Under the pieces are notes generated by a model that was not told the origin of the DNA, did not search any database, and worked only from the letters and a program-made list of their open reading frames with translations. A DNA stretch of 64,000 nucleotides from an uncultured Bacteroidales bacterium. Its GTDB lineage: Bacteria; Bacteroidota; Bacteroidia; Bacteroidales; UBA932. The position numbers were made by a program, and so were the translations under genes. The DNA is taken from positions 10,183 through 74,182 of the forward strand of contig CAKULN010000012.1 of NCBI GenBank assembly GCA_934667175.1, read 5' to 3'. Shown here piece by piece: positions 9,988-18,590 of this stretch; the stretch's first letter is position 1, and every line of letters begins with the position of its first letter.

Positions 9988-10824
9988 TTAATTTTCCTGT
10001 TGCAATTTCTCAATAAGGGATGCAAAGTAAGCACTTTTTTCCGGATATCGCAAGATAAGTCGGGAATAAATCTTCTTTGCCTCAGCAAAATAGCCTTGAT
10101 CGGCGTAGATCGCGGCCAATGTCTCTGTGCAGAATCCGAACTCCGGGTCTTCCCAACGATGTCCCTCTGGGTCATCGTAGCGTTCGGACCTGAAGCGTGA
10201 GAAAACGTTGTCCTCATCCTTTTTCACGGCGGCATACTGCTCGGGGGAAAAGAAATCCCCTCCCGCGACACGCACTGTGCGGTGATAAGGCACTGGGTTG
10301 GGCTGTGAGTTTGATTGTGGCGCTTCGGGCGCTTCGACAGGCTCAGCGACCGAAGAAGAAAGCCCAGCGACCGAAGAAGAAAGCCCAGCGACCGAAGAAG
10401 AAAGCTCTGAGACCGAAGTGGAAAGCCCAGCGGCTGAAGAAGAAAGCTCTGAGATCGAAGAGGAAGATCCAGCGGCTGAAGTGGAAGGTCCAGCGACCGA
10501 AGTGGAAGGTCCCTGAGCTTGTCGAAGGGCCTCCGCCTGCCGAAGCGACTTTTCAGGCCTTATATATTCCTTGATAAGACGCTCCACATCCTTGTCGGAA
10601 TAGTCCCCCTTGCGAGTGGCGCGCATTATGTCCCAGATCAACGTACGGGAAGCGACGTACATGGCCGCGTCCGAATACTGCGCCTCCCCCCACTCGCTTC
10701 CTCCCACCTTGGCCATCCTGGCACACAACTCTTTACGGGCACCGCCAAACCAGGGATAAACGTTGATGACCCCGGTCAACTCGTCCATAGTCAAAGACTG
10801 GAGATTCTTTTTGACTTCCTCCAT
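9988..10824 (-). CDS. TPR-like protein with an in-frame minisatellite
   Basis: 278 residues, predicted cytoplasmic. The N-terminal 100 residues and the C-terminal part (ETLAAIYADQGYFAEAKKIY, a TPR-like helix pair) look conserved and match a protein commonly found between lptE and secG in Bacteroidales; its role is unknown to me. The middle is an insertion: eight 7-residue units of the type GLSSSVA, encoded by a 21-bp tandem repeat at about 10345-10512 and bounded on both sides by REP-like hairpins that are also translated (LRQAQGP on one side, EPVEAPE on the other). The array is probably a flexible linker of variable length. The gene starts 3 bases after lptE and ends 11 before secG. Confidence 0.75.
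   Translation of the reverse strand: MEEVKKNLQSLTMDELTGVINVYPWFGGARKELCARMAKVGGSEWGEAQYSDAAMYVASRTLIWDIMRATRKGDYSDKDVERLIKEYIRPEKSLRQAEALRQAQGPSTSVAGPSTSAAGSSSSISELSSSAAGLSTSVSELSSSVAGLSSSVAGLSSSVAEPVEAPEAPQSNSQPNPVPYHRTVRVAGGDFFSPEQYAAVKKDEDNVFSRFRSERYDDPEGHRWEDPEFGFCTETLAAIYADQGYFAEAKKIYSRLILRYPEKSAYFASLIEKLQQEN
10330..10529. repeat. 21-bp minisatellite flanked by two REP-like hairpins
   Basis: REP hairpins at 10330-10348 (CGCT + 11-nt loop + AGCG) and 10511-10529 (CCCT + loop + AGGG) face opposite ways and enclose about eight imperfect copies of a 21-base unit (AGCGACCGAAGAAGAAAGCCC on plus). The array keeps the reading frame because 21 is a multiple of 3. The unit begins with the stem bases AGCGACC, so it may have grown out of the REP itself. 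Confidence 0.85.
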
Positions 10825-10827
10825 ACC

Positions 10828-11349
10828 CTACCACTGAGCCACACTTGCGTTGAACATATCCTCGACCAATTTGTCGATTATCTCCTGGCAAAGGGTAGAT
10901 TCGACAGCATCCAAGGAATTGGTGGAATCGTAGTCCGAATATGCCGAGAAATTCTTCTCGAAATCATCCTCTGGATACTTCCGGTTGGTGAACTTAAGTT
11001 TCACAGTGACCGTGAGACGGTTCTGCGCGGCCACCTCGTTGGCCGTCACCGCCGCGGCCCTGACCTCATAGCCGGTGACCTCGCCCTGAAGTTCCAGATC
11101 CCCGTCCATGTCGACCTGTTCCAGTTTGGTAAGCTTGCGGAACTTGTCCCTCATGGCTTCCGTCAGGTCATTGCTGAGATTAGGATTGACCTTGAGGGCC
11201 TTATATTCAAAATAATTGATCGTCACCGTCTTGACATCCGCCTGGATGGAAGTCCCGGAAAACGAGTAATTGACAATGGAGCAGCCGCCAAGAACCGCGG
11301 CCGCCAGCAAAACCAAGGCGGCGATGCACTTTTTAATATTCATTCTCAT
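10828..11349 (-). CDS. lptE: LptE-like LPS-assembly lipoprotein
   Basis: 173 residues with a lipoprotein signal (lipobox LGGC, Cys23). The sequence after it (SIVNYSFSGTSIQADVKTV) is the hallmark of Bacteroidota LptE-family proteins, which plug the LptD barrel and help place lipopolysaccharide in the outer leaflet. It overlaps the sigma-54 activator gene by 4 bases and lies 3 bases before the TPR-like gene, so it is in one operon with secG. Confidence 0.85.
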   Translation of the reverse strand: MRMNIKKCIAALVLLAAAVLGGCSIVNYSFSGTSIQADVKTVTINYFEYKALKVNPNLSNDLTEAMRDKFRKLTKLEQVDMDGDLELQGEVTGYEVRAAAVTANEVAAQNRLTVTVKLKFTNRKYPEDDFEKNFSAYSDYDSTNSLDAVESTLCQEIIDKLVEDMFNASVAQW

Positions 11350-12599
11350 TCCGGCTTTGAGTCAAGGTGATACTTTTCTATCCAACGATATAGGGTCCGC
11401 TCGGAGATGCCCACCTCCTGGGCGGCGAGTTTACGATTGCCACCGTGCTTCTCCAAGGCCTTCACGATCATCTCCAGATTAGATTTCTTCAATGAAAGAT
11501 CCTGATGCTTAGGCTCTTCCGCACGAATGTCTACAACCTTGCCGATCTCTCCGCTTGTGACAGGGGCTCCTAGCCCCTGCCATTCCGCCTCCTCCTGCTC
11601 CTGAGACGGGTGCAGCGCAGGCTGAAGGGCCGGAACGTGGTCAGGCATGGAATCCAACCTCGCCTTCAAGCGGTCGACCTCCTGCTTAAGGTCAAAGAGC
11701 GCCTTGATGATCATCTGTTTGTCGGAATCAGGCATATTCTGGCCACCGGCCGGCTCTGACGCCATGACAGGAAGAAGTGTGGTCTCTTCCTTGGGCATGT
11801 AGAGAGCCAACGTCTTCGAATCGACCACGCACTTCTCCGACATCCTGGAAAGTTTTTCTGACTCCAACGCCGTGACGGTCTCGGCTATATTCTTGAGCTG
11901 GCGGATGTTGCCCGGCCAACGATAGTTTATCAGCATGTCGATCGCATCGTTGGTCAAGGAAACTTTCCCCATGCCGTACTTCTCCGAGAAATCGGACGTG
12001 AACTTTCTGAACAACAGGTAGATGTCCTCTTTCCGCTCCCGCAGCGCCGGCATGAGTATCTGGATGGCGTTGAGCCTATAATACAGGTCCTCCCTGAACT
12101 TTCCCTTTCCGACCGCATAGAGCAGGTTGACATTAGTGGCCGCTATGACCCTGACATCCGTCTTCTGGACCTTTGATGAACCGACCTTGATGAACTCTCC
12201 GCTTTGCAGGACCCTCAGCAGCTTCGCCTGCGAGGCCATAGGCAACTCACCGATCTCGTCCAGAAAAAGTGTCCCCCCGTCAGCCTCCTCGAAATAGCCT
12301 TTCCTTGTTTCTATCGCCCCGGTGAAAGAGCCCTTCTCGTGACCGAACAACTCGGAATCAATTGTCCCTTCCGGAATGGCGCCGCAGTTTACGGCAAAGT
12401 ATTTGCTGGTCTTGCGAAGGCTGTTCTGATGTATGATCTTTGGAATATTCTCCTTGCCGACACCGCTTTCACCGGTGACAAGGACAGTAAGGTCTGTCGG
12501 GGCGACGGCGACGGCCGTCTCCAGAGCCCTGTTTAGGGCGGCGTCGTTACCGACGATGTCGTACTTGTTTTTAAGTCTTTGCAGTTCTTGTGAGTCCAT
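11346..12599 (-). CDS. Sigma-54-dependent transcriptional activator without a receiver domain
   Basis: 417 residues. The AAA+ domain begins almost at the N-terminus: Walker A GESGVGKE at 43-50, the sigma-54 contact loop GSFTGA at 90-95 (usual form GAFTGA), Walker B TLFLDEIGE. A Pro/Glu-rich linker leads to a Fis-type helix-turn-helix at the C-terminus (NRKLAAQEVGISERTLYRWI). No receiver, GAF or PAS domain is present, so how it is switched is not visible. It heads the operon with lptE and secG, an arrangement common in Bacteroidales, which hints at a link with envelope biogenesis. Confidence 0.9.
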   Translation of the reverse strand: MDSQELQRLKNKYDIVGNDAALNRALETAVAVAPTDLTVLVTGESGVGKENIPKIIHQNSLRKTSKYFAVNCGAIPEGTIDSELFGHEKGSFTGAIETRKGYFEEADGGTLFLDEIGELPMASQAKLLRVLQSGEFIKVGSSKVQKTDVRVIAATNVNLLYAVGKGKFREDLYYRLNAIQILMPALRERKEDIYLLFRKFTSDFSEKYGMGKVSLTNDAIDMLINYRWPGNIRQLKNIAETVTALESEKLSRMSEKCVVDSKTLALYMPKEETTLLPVMASEPAGGQNMPDSDKQMIIKALFDLKQEVDRLKARLDSMPDHVPALQPALHPSQEQEEAEWQGLGAPVTSGEIGKVVDIRAEEPKHQDLSLKKSNLEMIVKALEKHGGNRKLAAQEVGISERTLYRWIEKYHLDSKPE

Positions 12600-12614
12600 A
12601 GTATTTGCTCAGAG

Positions 12615-12648
12615 TTTGGCAAAGTTAACAAAATAATAATTATCTTTG
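12615..12648 (+). promoter_or_regulatory. Bacteroidota-type promoter of the TPR lipoprotein gene
   Basis: -33 TTTG at 12615-12618 and -7 TATCTTTG at 12641-12648, spacing 22. The start of translation is 46 bases further on. Confidence 0.65.
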
Positions 12649-12694
12649 TACATTTGTTAATGGCATTGGAATGCAATCTTTAATCATTAGTAAT

Positions 12695-14344
12695 ATGAAA
12701 AAGACACTCAAACTTTTTGCTGCGGCCCTCATCGGGATGGCCGCAGTCGCCTGCTCTTCAGCCGAGAAAATGGCTGAACTTGCTGACAATGTGACCGTAA
12801 AGTGCGACCCTGCGGTTCTGGAGTGTGTGGCCGGCAACATTGACGCCACTGTCACCGTGACCTATCCGGAGAAGTACTTCCATCCGAAGGCCATTCTTGA
12901 GGTCACTCCTGTACTCGTGTATGACGGAGGCGAGGTCAAGATGACTCCATTCATGTACCAAGGCGAGAAGGTCAAGGACAACTACAAGGTTGTGGCCAAG
13001 GCCGGCGGCACCGTGACTGAAAAGGTTCACTTCGACTATGTGAAAGGCATGGAGCAGTCTCATCTTGAGCTCCGTGGCATCGCCAAGTACAAGAACAAGG
13101 CTTATAAGCTTCCTGTAAAGAAGGTCGCTGACGGTGTCAACACGACTTATATGCTCGTGAAAGGTGCCGGACAGGTTCCTTTCAAGGCTGACGGTTATCA
13201 GGCCGTCCTCCAGCAGACCGCAGAGGGACAGATCCTCTACAACATCAACTCTGCCGACGTTCAGTCAAAGCAGCTCAAAGGCCAGTCCATCAAGGATTTC
13301 CAGAGCGCTCTTGAGGAGATCAAGGCCAACGAGAGGAAGACCCTCGTGGGCACAGAGGTTGTCGCCTACGCTTCACCTGACGGTGGCGAAAAGCTTAACA
13401 ACACCCTTTCCGAGAAGCGTTCGAAGTCAGCCGACAAGGCTTGGGACAAGGTGATGAAGGGCAAGGATGTCGCCGACCCTGAGGTCAAGAGCATCGGCCA
13501 GGACTGGGAAGGCTTCCAGGAGCTCGTTCAGAACTCTGACATCGAGGACAAGGATCTTATCCTCCGAGTCCTTTCCATGTACAGCGACCCGGCCGTACGT
13601 GAGAGCGAGATCAAGAATATGTCTTCTGTCTACACCGAGCTTAAGAGCGGTATCCTCCCTGAACTTCGCCGCGCGAGATTCATCGCCAACGTTGAGTTCA
13701 AGAACTACACGGCCGAAGAGCTTGCCGAGCTGGTTGACAACAACATCGACATCCTTGATGAACCGGCTCTTCTCCACGCCGCCGCCCTCAACAAGAACCT
13801 CGACGGCAAGGTTAAGCTCTACAACAAGGCCATCAACAAGTACGACAGCGACAAGGCAAGGTTCAATCTCGCCGTGGCTTACCTCAACGCAGGTGACGTC
13901 AAGAAGGCAGAGAAAGCTTTCGCGAGCGTCCAGACTAAGGATGCCGACCTCACCAACGCTCTTGGTGTGATCGCACTTCGCAAGGGTGACTACCAGACAG
14001 CCGCCAAGAACTTCAAGAAGGCCGGCACAGACGCCGCCAAGGCCAATCTGGGCGTTGTAGACATCCTTACAGGCGACTACGACAAGGCTGTTCAGGATCT
14101 CAAGGACGTCAAGGGCTGCTGCCACAACACAGTTCTCGCCTACATCCTCACCGACCAGCTTGACAAGGCATCCAAGGCAGCTCACTGCAAGGACGCCAAG
14201 GTTGACTACCTCAGAGCCATCATCGCCGCCCGTCAGGGCAACTTCGATCAGGTCAAGACCTGGCTCGATTCTGTCGCCAAGAAAGACAAGGCTCTTGCCG
14301 AGCAGGCTACCAAGGACATTGAGTTCGCAGAGTATTACAAGTAA
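12695..14344 (+). CDS. TPR-repeat lipoprotein with an OmpA-like segment
   Basis: 549 residues from the ATG at 12695 (ATGAAAAAG); an in-frame ATG at 12671 would place extra residues before the signal peptide and is less likely. Lipobox VAC with Cys20. Residues about 30-190 look like beta-rich domains; about 240-270 resembles the OmpA_C-type motif (ASPDGGEKLNNTLSEKRS); the C-terminal 200 residues are TPR-like (NLAVAYLNAGDVKKAEKAF). Codon use is strongly biased towards C-ending codons, as in very highly expressed genes, so this is probably an abundant envelope protein, perhaps anchoring to peptidoglycan. I cannot assign a named family. It has its own promoter and terminator, so it is monocistronic. 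Confidence 0.7.
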   Translation: MKKTLKLFAAALIGMAAVACSSAEKMAELADNVTVKCDPAVLECVAGNIDATVTVTYPEKYFHPKAILEVTPVLVYDGGEVKMTPFMYQGEKVKDNYKVVAKAGGTVTEKVHFDYVKGMEQSHLELRGIAKYKNKAYKLPVKKVADGVNTTYMLVKGAGQVPFKADGYQAVLQQTAEGQILYNINSADVQSKQLKGQSIKDFQSALEEIKANERKTLVGTEVVAYASPDGGEKLNNTLSEKRSKSADKAWDKVMKGKDVADPEVKSIGQDWEGFQELVQNSDIEDKDLILRVLSMYSDPAVRESEIKNMSSVYTELKSGILPELRRARFIANVEFKNYTAEELAELVDNNIDILDEPALLHAAALNKNLDGKVKLYNKAINKYDSDKARFNLAVAYLNAGDVKKAEKAFASVQTKDADLTNALGVIALRKGDYQTAAKNFKKAGTDAAKANLGVVDILTGDYDKAVQDLKDVKGCCHNTVLAYILTDQLDKASKAAHCKDAKVDYLRAIIAARQGNFDQVKTWLDSVAKKDKALAEQATKDIEFAEYYK

Positions 14345-14371
14345 TACTGACTCAAAACAAAACAGCAATAA

Positions 14372-14405
14372 AGAGGATGGCCAATTGGCCATCCTCTTCT
14401 TTTAT
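14372..14405. terminator. Terminator with a perfect 26-bp palindrome
   Basis: AGAGGATGGCCAA followed at once by its exact complement (14372-14397) and then TCTTTTAT. It ends the TPR lipoprotein transcript and lies between converging genes. Confidence 0.85.
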
Positions 14406-14470
14406 ATACCACGCTGACTTCGTGACAGCCCTAATGGGCTTGGAGAAAGGGATCCCCCGCGACGGGAATA

Positions 14471-16213
14471 TTACTTCACCAGCTTCACGCCCTTCGGGAG
14501 ATTGATCTTGGATTTAATCGTTCCGTCCGCCGCCTTGCGATGCGACACGGTGATCGGTCCGTAAGGTGTAGGGTACGAGCCTTCCGCCCATTCCAAAGAA
14601 CCGAGATGAGGGTTTATCCTGACTTTCTTGAACCCCGGCTCGGCAGGTTCGATGCCAAGCACATGCGAACTCAGCCACACAGTCGGGCCTGACGCCCAAC
14701 CATGGCAGAAACTATGACGTAATCCGACATAGCAATAGGCCCCGCCATCGGCATGGATGTCGTATTTACCCTCCGGAACGATCTCGTCAATCCTGCCGGC
14801 TCCCTCCGCTTTGGAGTAGTCGAAATCCTCCCAGAATGTTGTCGCTCCGAGATCAAGCATCGCCCCCCAATAATCCGAGATCATCCTCATGGCCTCGTCG
14901 TAGTCTCCGCTTTTGGCCAAAGCCTCAAGCATGTAATAGCCCATGAACGAGGAGAATCCGTTGGCTCCTCCGGCCAGAATCACGTCACGGACTTTGTCAG
15001 TGTCAGCCATATCCTCAAGATAAAGCAGAGCGGCCGCCTGTTTGCTGGAGGTAACGGAAGGCTTATACTCCCGTAACTTGGAAGCCGCAGCCGCGCATTC
15101 ATCCTTCAATTTGCCGTCACCAAGCCATCCTGCCATGTCCGCACCGGCCTCCATAGCCCTCACAGATAGTGCCTGAAGACCGGCGTGGATGGCGTCAGGT
15201 TTTTCGGAGGTCGGCCAATCTATGAAACGTCCGTCCTTGAAGTTCTCTTTCGAACCGTCGAAGTTAGCCATCACCGCGTGCAGGAGATCAGCCAGATAGG
15301 CATGCTGCTCCCTCAAGTACGCAAGGTCACCGTAATATTCATAAAGATGGTGATGAATGATGATCCACCATAATGAATATGAGCATATTCCATTCATCCA
15401 CACTGTCGGTGGAGTGCTGTTCCGCACATAATCCAGACTTCTCTGGACAACCTTGTGGTTACCGAAGACCGTGTTAACGGCCATCACCTCCGGGTGCATG
15501 TCTCCTATCCACACGAGCCTGTCCCTCTTGATGCCGTCCCAGAGATATTCCTGCATGTTCAGATGAACCGTGTAGGCTCCGGTCTGCCAGATTTGGTTCA
15601 GTCTTTCGTCGCTGCATCTGAATTGTCCAATGTAAGGGATGTCACGATAGCGCGAGATGGCTCTGACCGTCACCAACAAAGCCTCTGTGTCCTCCCCAAG
15701 CAGTTCCAGACGCACGAAGCGGAAACCGGTGTTGCCATATTCAGCGGATCCAAGCCATGGAACAGAGATCTCGAAGTCTCTGACCGAGTGCTCGTTGGTG
15801 GCTGTGGTACCGGCATCTTCCACATTGCTGAGAGCCTCGCTGACCGATTCACCGAAGCAGATGCGGAAACGTGCCGCCCTCTTGTCGGCCGACATGGCCC
15901 TTACTAACTGGATGCCACCATGGATCTCTTTTCCGAAATCCAACAGGACTGAACTCCTGCCGTCCTTGCTGTTTCTGAACACACAGACATTAGGCTCATT
16001 GGTAGAGACTTGCCCGCAGTACGGCCGCAGAAGGTTCTCCGTTCCAGTCACCCCACCGTCCGAAAGCATGACACGGACCGGGGTGATGTACTCGCTGACA
16101 AACTCTGCGTCCATCCGCCTGACTTTAGCGTTTTCCTGAATACCAGCCTCCTGAGCGGAAGCAAAGAGTGCCGCTCCCAGCAGCGCTCCGAATAGGATTA
16201 TCTTTTTGATCAT
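14471..16213 (-). CDS. GH78-like alpha-L-rhamnosidase, exported
   Basis: 580 residues from the ATG at 16213, which begins a good signal peptide (MIKKIILFGALLGAALFASA). The frame is open 35 codons further upstream, but that stretch reads through a REP-like repeat and is not credible. The body matches family GH78: a beta-rich domain, then the (alpha/alpha)6 barrel beginning at DGIKRDRLVWIGD, the region carrying the catalytic acids, and the C-terminal beta domain ending INPHLG...PYGPITVSH. The enzyme should release L-rhamnose from glycans in the periplasm. No SusCD pair or regulator is adjacent, so its substrate is open. Confidence 0.82.
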   Translation of the reverse strand: MIKKIILFGALLGAALFASAQEAGIQENAKVRRMDAEFVSEYITPVRVMLSDGGVTGTENLLRPYCGQVSTNEPNVCVFRNSKDGRSSVLLDFGKEIHGGIQLVRAMSADKRAARFRICFGESVSEALSNVEDAGTTATNEHSVRDFEISVPWLGSAEYGNTGFRFVRLELLGEDTEALLVTVRAISRYRDIPYIGQFRCSDERLNQIWQTGAYTVHLNMQEYLWDGIKRDRLVWIGDMHPEVMAVNTVFGNHKVVQRSLDYVRNSTPPTVWMNGICSYSLWWIIIHHHLYEYYGDLAYLREQHAYLADLLHAVMANFDGSKENFKDGRFIDWPTSEKPDAIHAGLQALSVRAMEAGADMAGWLGDGKLKDECAAAASKLREYKPSVTSSKQAAALLYLEDMADTDKVRDVILAGGANGFSSFMGYYMLEALAKSGDYDEAMRMISDYWGAMLDLGATTFWEDFDYSKAEGAGRIDEIVPEGKYDIHADGGAYCYVGLRHSFCHGWASGPTVWLSSHVLGIEPAEPGFKKVRINPHLGSLEWAEGSYPTPYGPITVSHRKAADGTIKSKINLPKGVKLVK

Positions 16214-16256
16214 ATTCACAAACTTAATGAAAATTCCTGACAGAGCCAAAACCATC

Positions 16257-16402
16257 TCCGGGTGCAAAATCCCGGTATCTCTTGGTCGCTGAGCCTGTCG
16301 AAGCGTCCGGCTAAACACATATTTTGGACTTGATCCGGTATTTGCCCCCGAATAGCCTCTATTCTATGATATCGGGTGCAAATCCGGATTTTATGCCCCC
16401 GG
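16257..16402. repeat. Three copies of the CGGGtGCAAA intergenic repeat
   Basis: Units near 16257 (CCGGGTGCAAAATCCCGG), inverted near 16330 (CCGGTATTTGCCCCCG) and near 16373 (TCGGGTGCAAATCCGG). Two more occur at about 53758-53836. No coding potential is visible here. Confidence 0.5.
16287..16305. repeat. REP-like hairpin (CGCT stem)
   Basis: CGCT, the 11-base loop GAGCCTGTCGA, then AGCG. Same family as the copies near 10330, 37371, 47717 and 62792. Confidence 0.8.
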
Positions 16403-16421
16403 AGAGACAAGTTGAGACATA

Positions 16422-16452
16422 CAAAAAAACCCGGCGGAGAAATCCGTCGGGC
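16422..16452 (-). terminator. Terminator of tRNA-Leu
   Basis: Minus strand: GCCCGACGGA and TCCGCCGGG pair around TTTC, followed by a run of T. It is 8 bases after the tRNA 3' end. Confidence 0.8.
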
Positions 16453-16460
16453 AATCTTGT

Positions 16461-16542
16461 GCGGTAGGTGAGAGTCGAACTCACACGGGCTTGCGCCCAC
16501 TACCCCCTCAAAGTAGCGTGTATACCATTTCACCACTACCGC
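16461..16542 (-). tRNA. tRNA-Leu (anticodon GAG)
   Basis: Full cloverleaf with acceptor GCGGTAG/CTACCGC, anticodon loop TTGAGGG (anticodon GAG), a long class-II variable arm and the T arm GTTCGACTC. 82 bases; CCA is not encoded. Confidence 0.93.
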
Positions 16543-16604
16543 AAGTATATCTCCCTTTGTTTTGGGATTGCAAAGATAAAGAATATTCCCGAAATACCAA
16601 AAAA

Positions 16605-16636
16605 TTTCGTGAATAAATTTATATTTCGTAACTTTG
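16605..16636 (+). promoter_or_regulatory. Promoter of rpsP-rimM
   Basis: -7 box TAACTTTG at 16629-16636 with a weak -33 (TTTC at 16605-16608), spacing 20. It gives a leader of about 55 bases before rpsP. Confidence 0.6.
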
Positions 16637-16698
16637 TCCGTCTCCACGAGTTGGAGATCTTAGGTTAAACATTATTAATTTATTAAAACAGATTCACA

Positions 16699-17265
16699 AT
16701 GGCTGTTAAAATCAGACTTCAGCGCCACGGTAAGAAGAATTTCGCATTCTTCCACATTGTTGTGGCAGACTCACGCGCTCCTCGCGACGGACGTTTCATC
16801 GAGCAACTCGGCTCTTACAACCCTAACACCAATCCTGCCACCATCATCCTTGATGGCGAGAAAGCTCTCAAATGGCTCAATGTCGGCGCCCAGCCTACAC
16901 TCGTAGCCCGCAGAATCCTCTCTTACGAGGGTGTTCTTCTGAGAAAGCACCTCGACGGCGGAATTGCCAAGGGCGCTCTCACACAGGAGCAGGCCGACCA
17001 GAAATGGAACGCTTGGAAGGCGGAAAGAGACGCAAAGATAGCGGCTAAGAAGGCAGGTCTTGTAAAGGACGCCGCCGACAAGGCCAAAGTCGCTCTCGAG
17101 GCTGAGAAGAAGGTTAACGCGGAAAGGGCCGAGGCTCTCGCAAAGAAAGCAGAGGAACTCGCTGAGGCTCAGCGCAAGGCCGCCGAAGAGGCAGCTGCCG
17201 CAAAGGCAGCCGAGGAAGCAGCCGCTGCTGCTGAGTCCGCTACGGAAGCTCCGGCTGAGGCTTAA
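16699..17265 (+). CDS. rpsP: 30S ribosomal protein bS16 with a long Ala/Glu-rich tail
   Basis: 188 residues. The first 80 are standard bS16 ([20 protein letters not shown], then [18 protein letters not shown]). The remaining 100 residues are rich in Ala, Lys and Glu and are predicted as a helical extension, a feature common in Bacteroidota bS16. It binds 16S rRNA in the small-subunit body. rimM starts 4 bases after its stop. Confidence 0.96.
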   Translation: MAVKIRLQRHGKKNFAFFHIVVADSRAPRDGRFIEQLGSYNPNTNPATIILDGEKALKWLNVGAQPTLVARRILSYEGVLLRKHLDGGIAKGALTQEQADQKWNAWKAERDAKIAAKKAGLVKDAADKAKVALEAEKKVNAERAEALAKKAEELAEAQRKAAEEAAAAKAAEEAAAAAESATEAPAEA

Positions 17266-17269
17266 TCCG

Positions 17270-17794
17270 ATGTCCAGGGCAAAAACAGATTTTCTGCGTG
17301 TTGCCCGGGTACTGAAGTCCAACGGTACCGAAGGCGAAGTCCTTATTGGATTCCGCGAGATAAGTCCCGAGGACCTGAACCAAAAGGAACCGGTGTTCAT
17401 CACGTTCGATGGGCTGCCGGTTCCGTTTTTTATTGAATCATTCTCCAGAAAGGGCACAAGCAGAGCCCTTGTCCGCCTGACTGGCGTAAAGAACCTCGAA
17501 GACGCCGAGGAACTGGTCGGAAAGGATATATTCGCAAAGCCGGACGGAGTCAATGAATATGAGAACTCAGACGACGGCCTGACGGTTGATGACCTGATCG
17601 GTTGGACTCTGCGTGATGCCGATAATGAGAAAGTCGGCAAGATCACCGACTACGAGGACATTCCCGGCAATACCTGCCTATATGTGGAGACGAAAGACGG
17701 ACAGGTGATGATTCCTCTGCATGAAGACCTCATCCTGTCCGTCGACGAAGATTCAAAGACCATCTCGGTTGATGTCCCCGAGGGGCTGATCTAA
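17270..17794 (+). CDS. rimM: 16S rRNA processing protein RimM
   Basis: 174 residues with the N-terminal RimM domain (RVLKSNGTEGEVLI, GLPVPFFIESF, RLTGVKNLEDAEELVGKDIF) and the C-terminal PRC-barrel (DDLIGWTLRDADNEKVGKI, then MIPLHEDLI). RimM binds S19 and matures the 30S head. The rpsP-rimM pairing is conserved; the usual trmD and rplS are not next to it here. Confidence 0.95.
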   Translation: MSRAKTDFLRVARVLKSNGTEGEVLIGFREISPEDLNQKEPVFITFDGLPVPFFIESFSRKGTSRALVRLTGVKNLEDAEELVGKDIFAKPDGVNEYENSDDGLTVDDLIGWTLRDADNEKVGKITDYEDIPGNTCLYVETKDGQVMIPLHEDLILSVDEDSKTISVDVPEGLI

Positions 17795-17797
17795 ATC

Positions 17798-18478
17798 CTA
17801 AAAACTTACTCCTTTCCTTCTTTCATAGTCGTCCTTCACATCAAGGTAGAAAGAAGCCTGCGCAGTCTGGGCGTAAGGGATAAGCCACAGCAATCCTATT
17901 CCCAAAGTGAAAACGCTGAGGATGAACCATCCGGCGAAACTGAGATAAAGGTAGAAGAGGTCGAATTTGTGGCCGTACATCATGTCTTTGCTGAGGTTGA
18001 TCGCCTCGTTTGCCGAAAGCTCCGGCCTGTCCACCAGGATGTAGTTCGTCATCGCATACGAAAGCATCTTTATAAAACCAGGAATCAGGAAAAGCATAGA
18101 CCACAGCAAAACGAAGAACCTGTTGAGAAAATACCCCCAGACATGATGGAAGTAGTTGCCGAAACCGATCTTGAATTCGTTCTGAAGCATCCTTTCATCA
18201 CTCTTGACAAGAAGTTCCTTGAAGCAGTTGGCAAGGCCGACCAGCAATGGAGAGATCACCAAGAGCATCCCAAGCAAAAGCAACGGGTACACCTTCATCA
18301 GATCCATGGCAAGTTCCAGATTTGTGGGATCATTCTGAAGTTCGGCGGCCTTGACCTGATAAGGGGCAAGGAACACGGTTGACAGGACGAAATAGGCCAG
18401 AACAGCCAACACCGCCGGCGCCCATTTCCCCTTGAGGGCGGCCAAAGCCTCGTTTTTGTAATCCTGATTCTCTCTCAT
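17798..18478 (-). CDS. DUF975 family membrane protein
   Basis: 226 residues with about five hydrophobic segments. The N-terminal NxxYKNEALAALKGKWAPAVL and the segment LVDRPELSANEAINLSKDMMYGHK are characteristic of DUF975 integral membrane proteins. Function is unknown. It converges on rimM with only 3 bases between the stops and no clear terminator. Confidence 0.85.
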   Translation of the reverse strand: MRENQDYKNEALAALKGKWAPAVLAVLAYFVLSTVFLAPYQVKAAELQNDPTNLELAMDLMKVYPLLLLGMLLVISPLLVGLANCFKELLVKSDERMLQNEFKIGFGNYFHHVWGYFLNRFFVLLWSMLFLIPGFIKMLSYAMTNYILVDRPELSANEAINLSKDMMYGHKFDLFYLYLSFAGWFILSVFTLGIGLLWLIPYAQTAQASFYLDVKDDYERRKGVSF

Positions 18479-18590
18479 GGCAGTATAAAGTTAAAATTAA
18501 TATTGATGGCCAACTTGAAATTGTTTTGATTTGCCTGCCTGAAGAATTTATTCACCTCAGAGAACATTTCAAACAAATCAGAACAGCGTC

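Noticed and set aside
10686..10691. Run of six C as a second slippage site
   Set aside because: It lies within a conserved codon stretch of an intact gene and is too short to suggest switching.
16214..16318. N-terminal extension of the rhamnosidase
   Set aside because: It would translate a REP repeat in front of a standard signal peptide; the ATG at 16213 is better.
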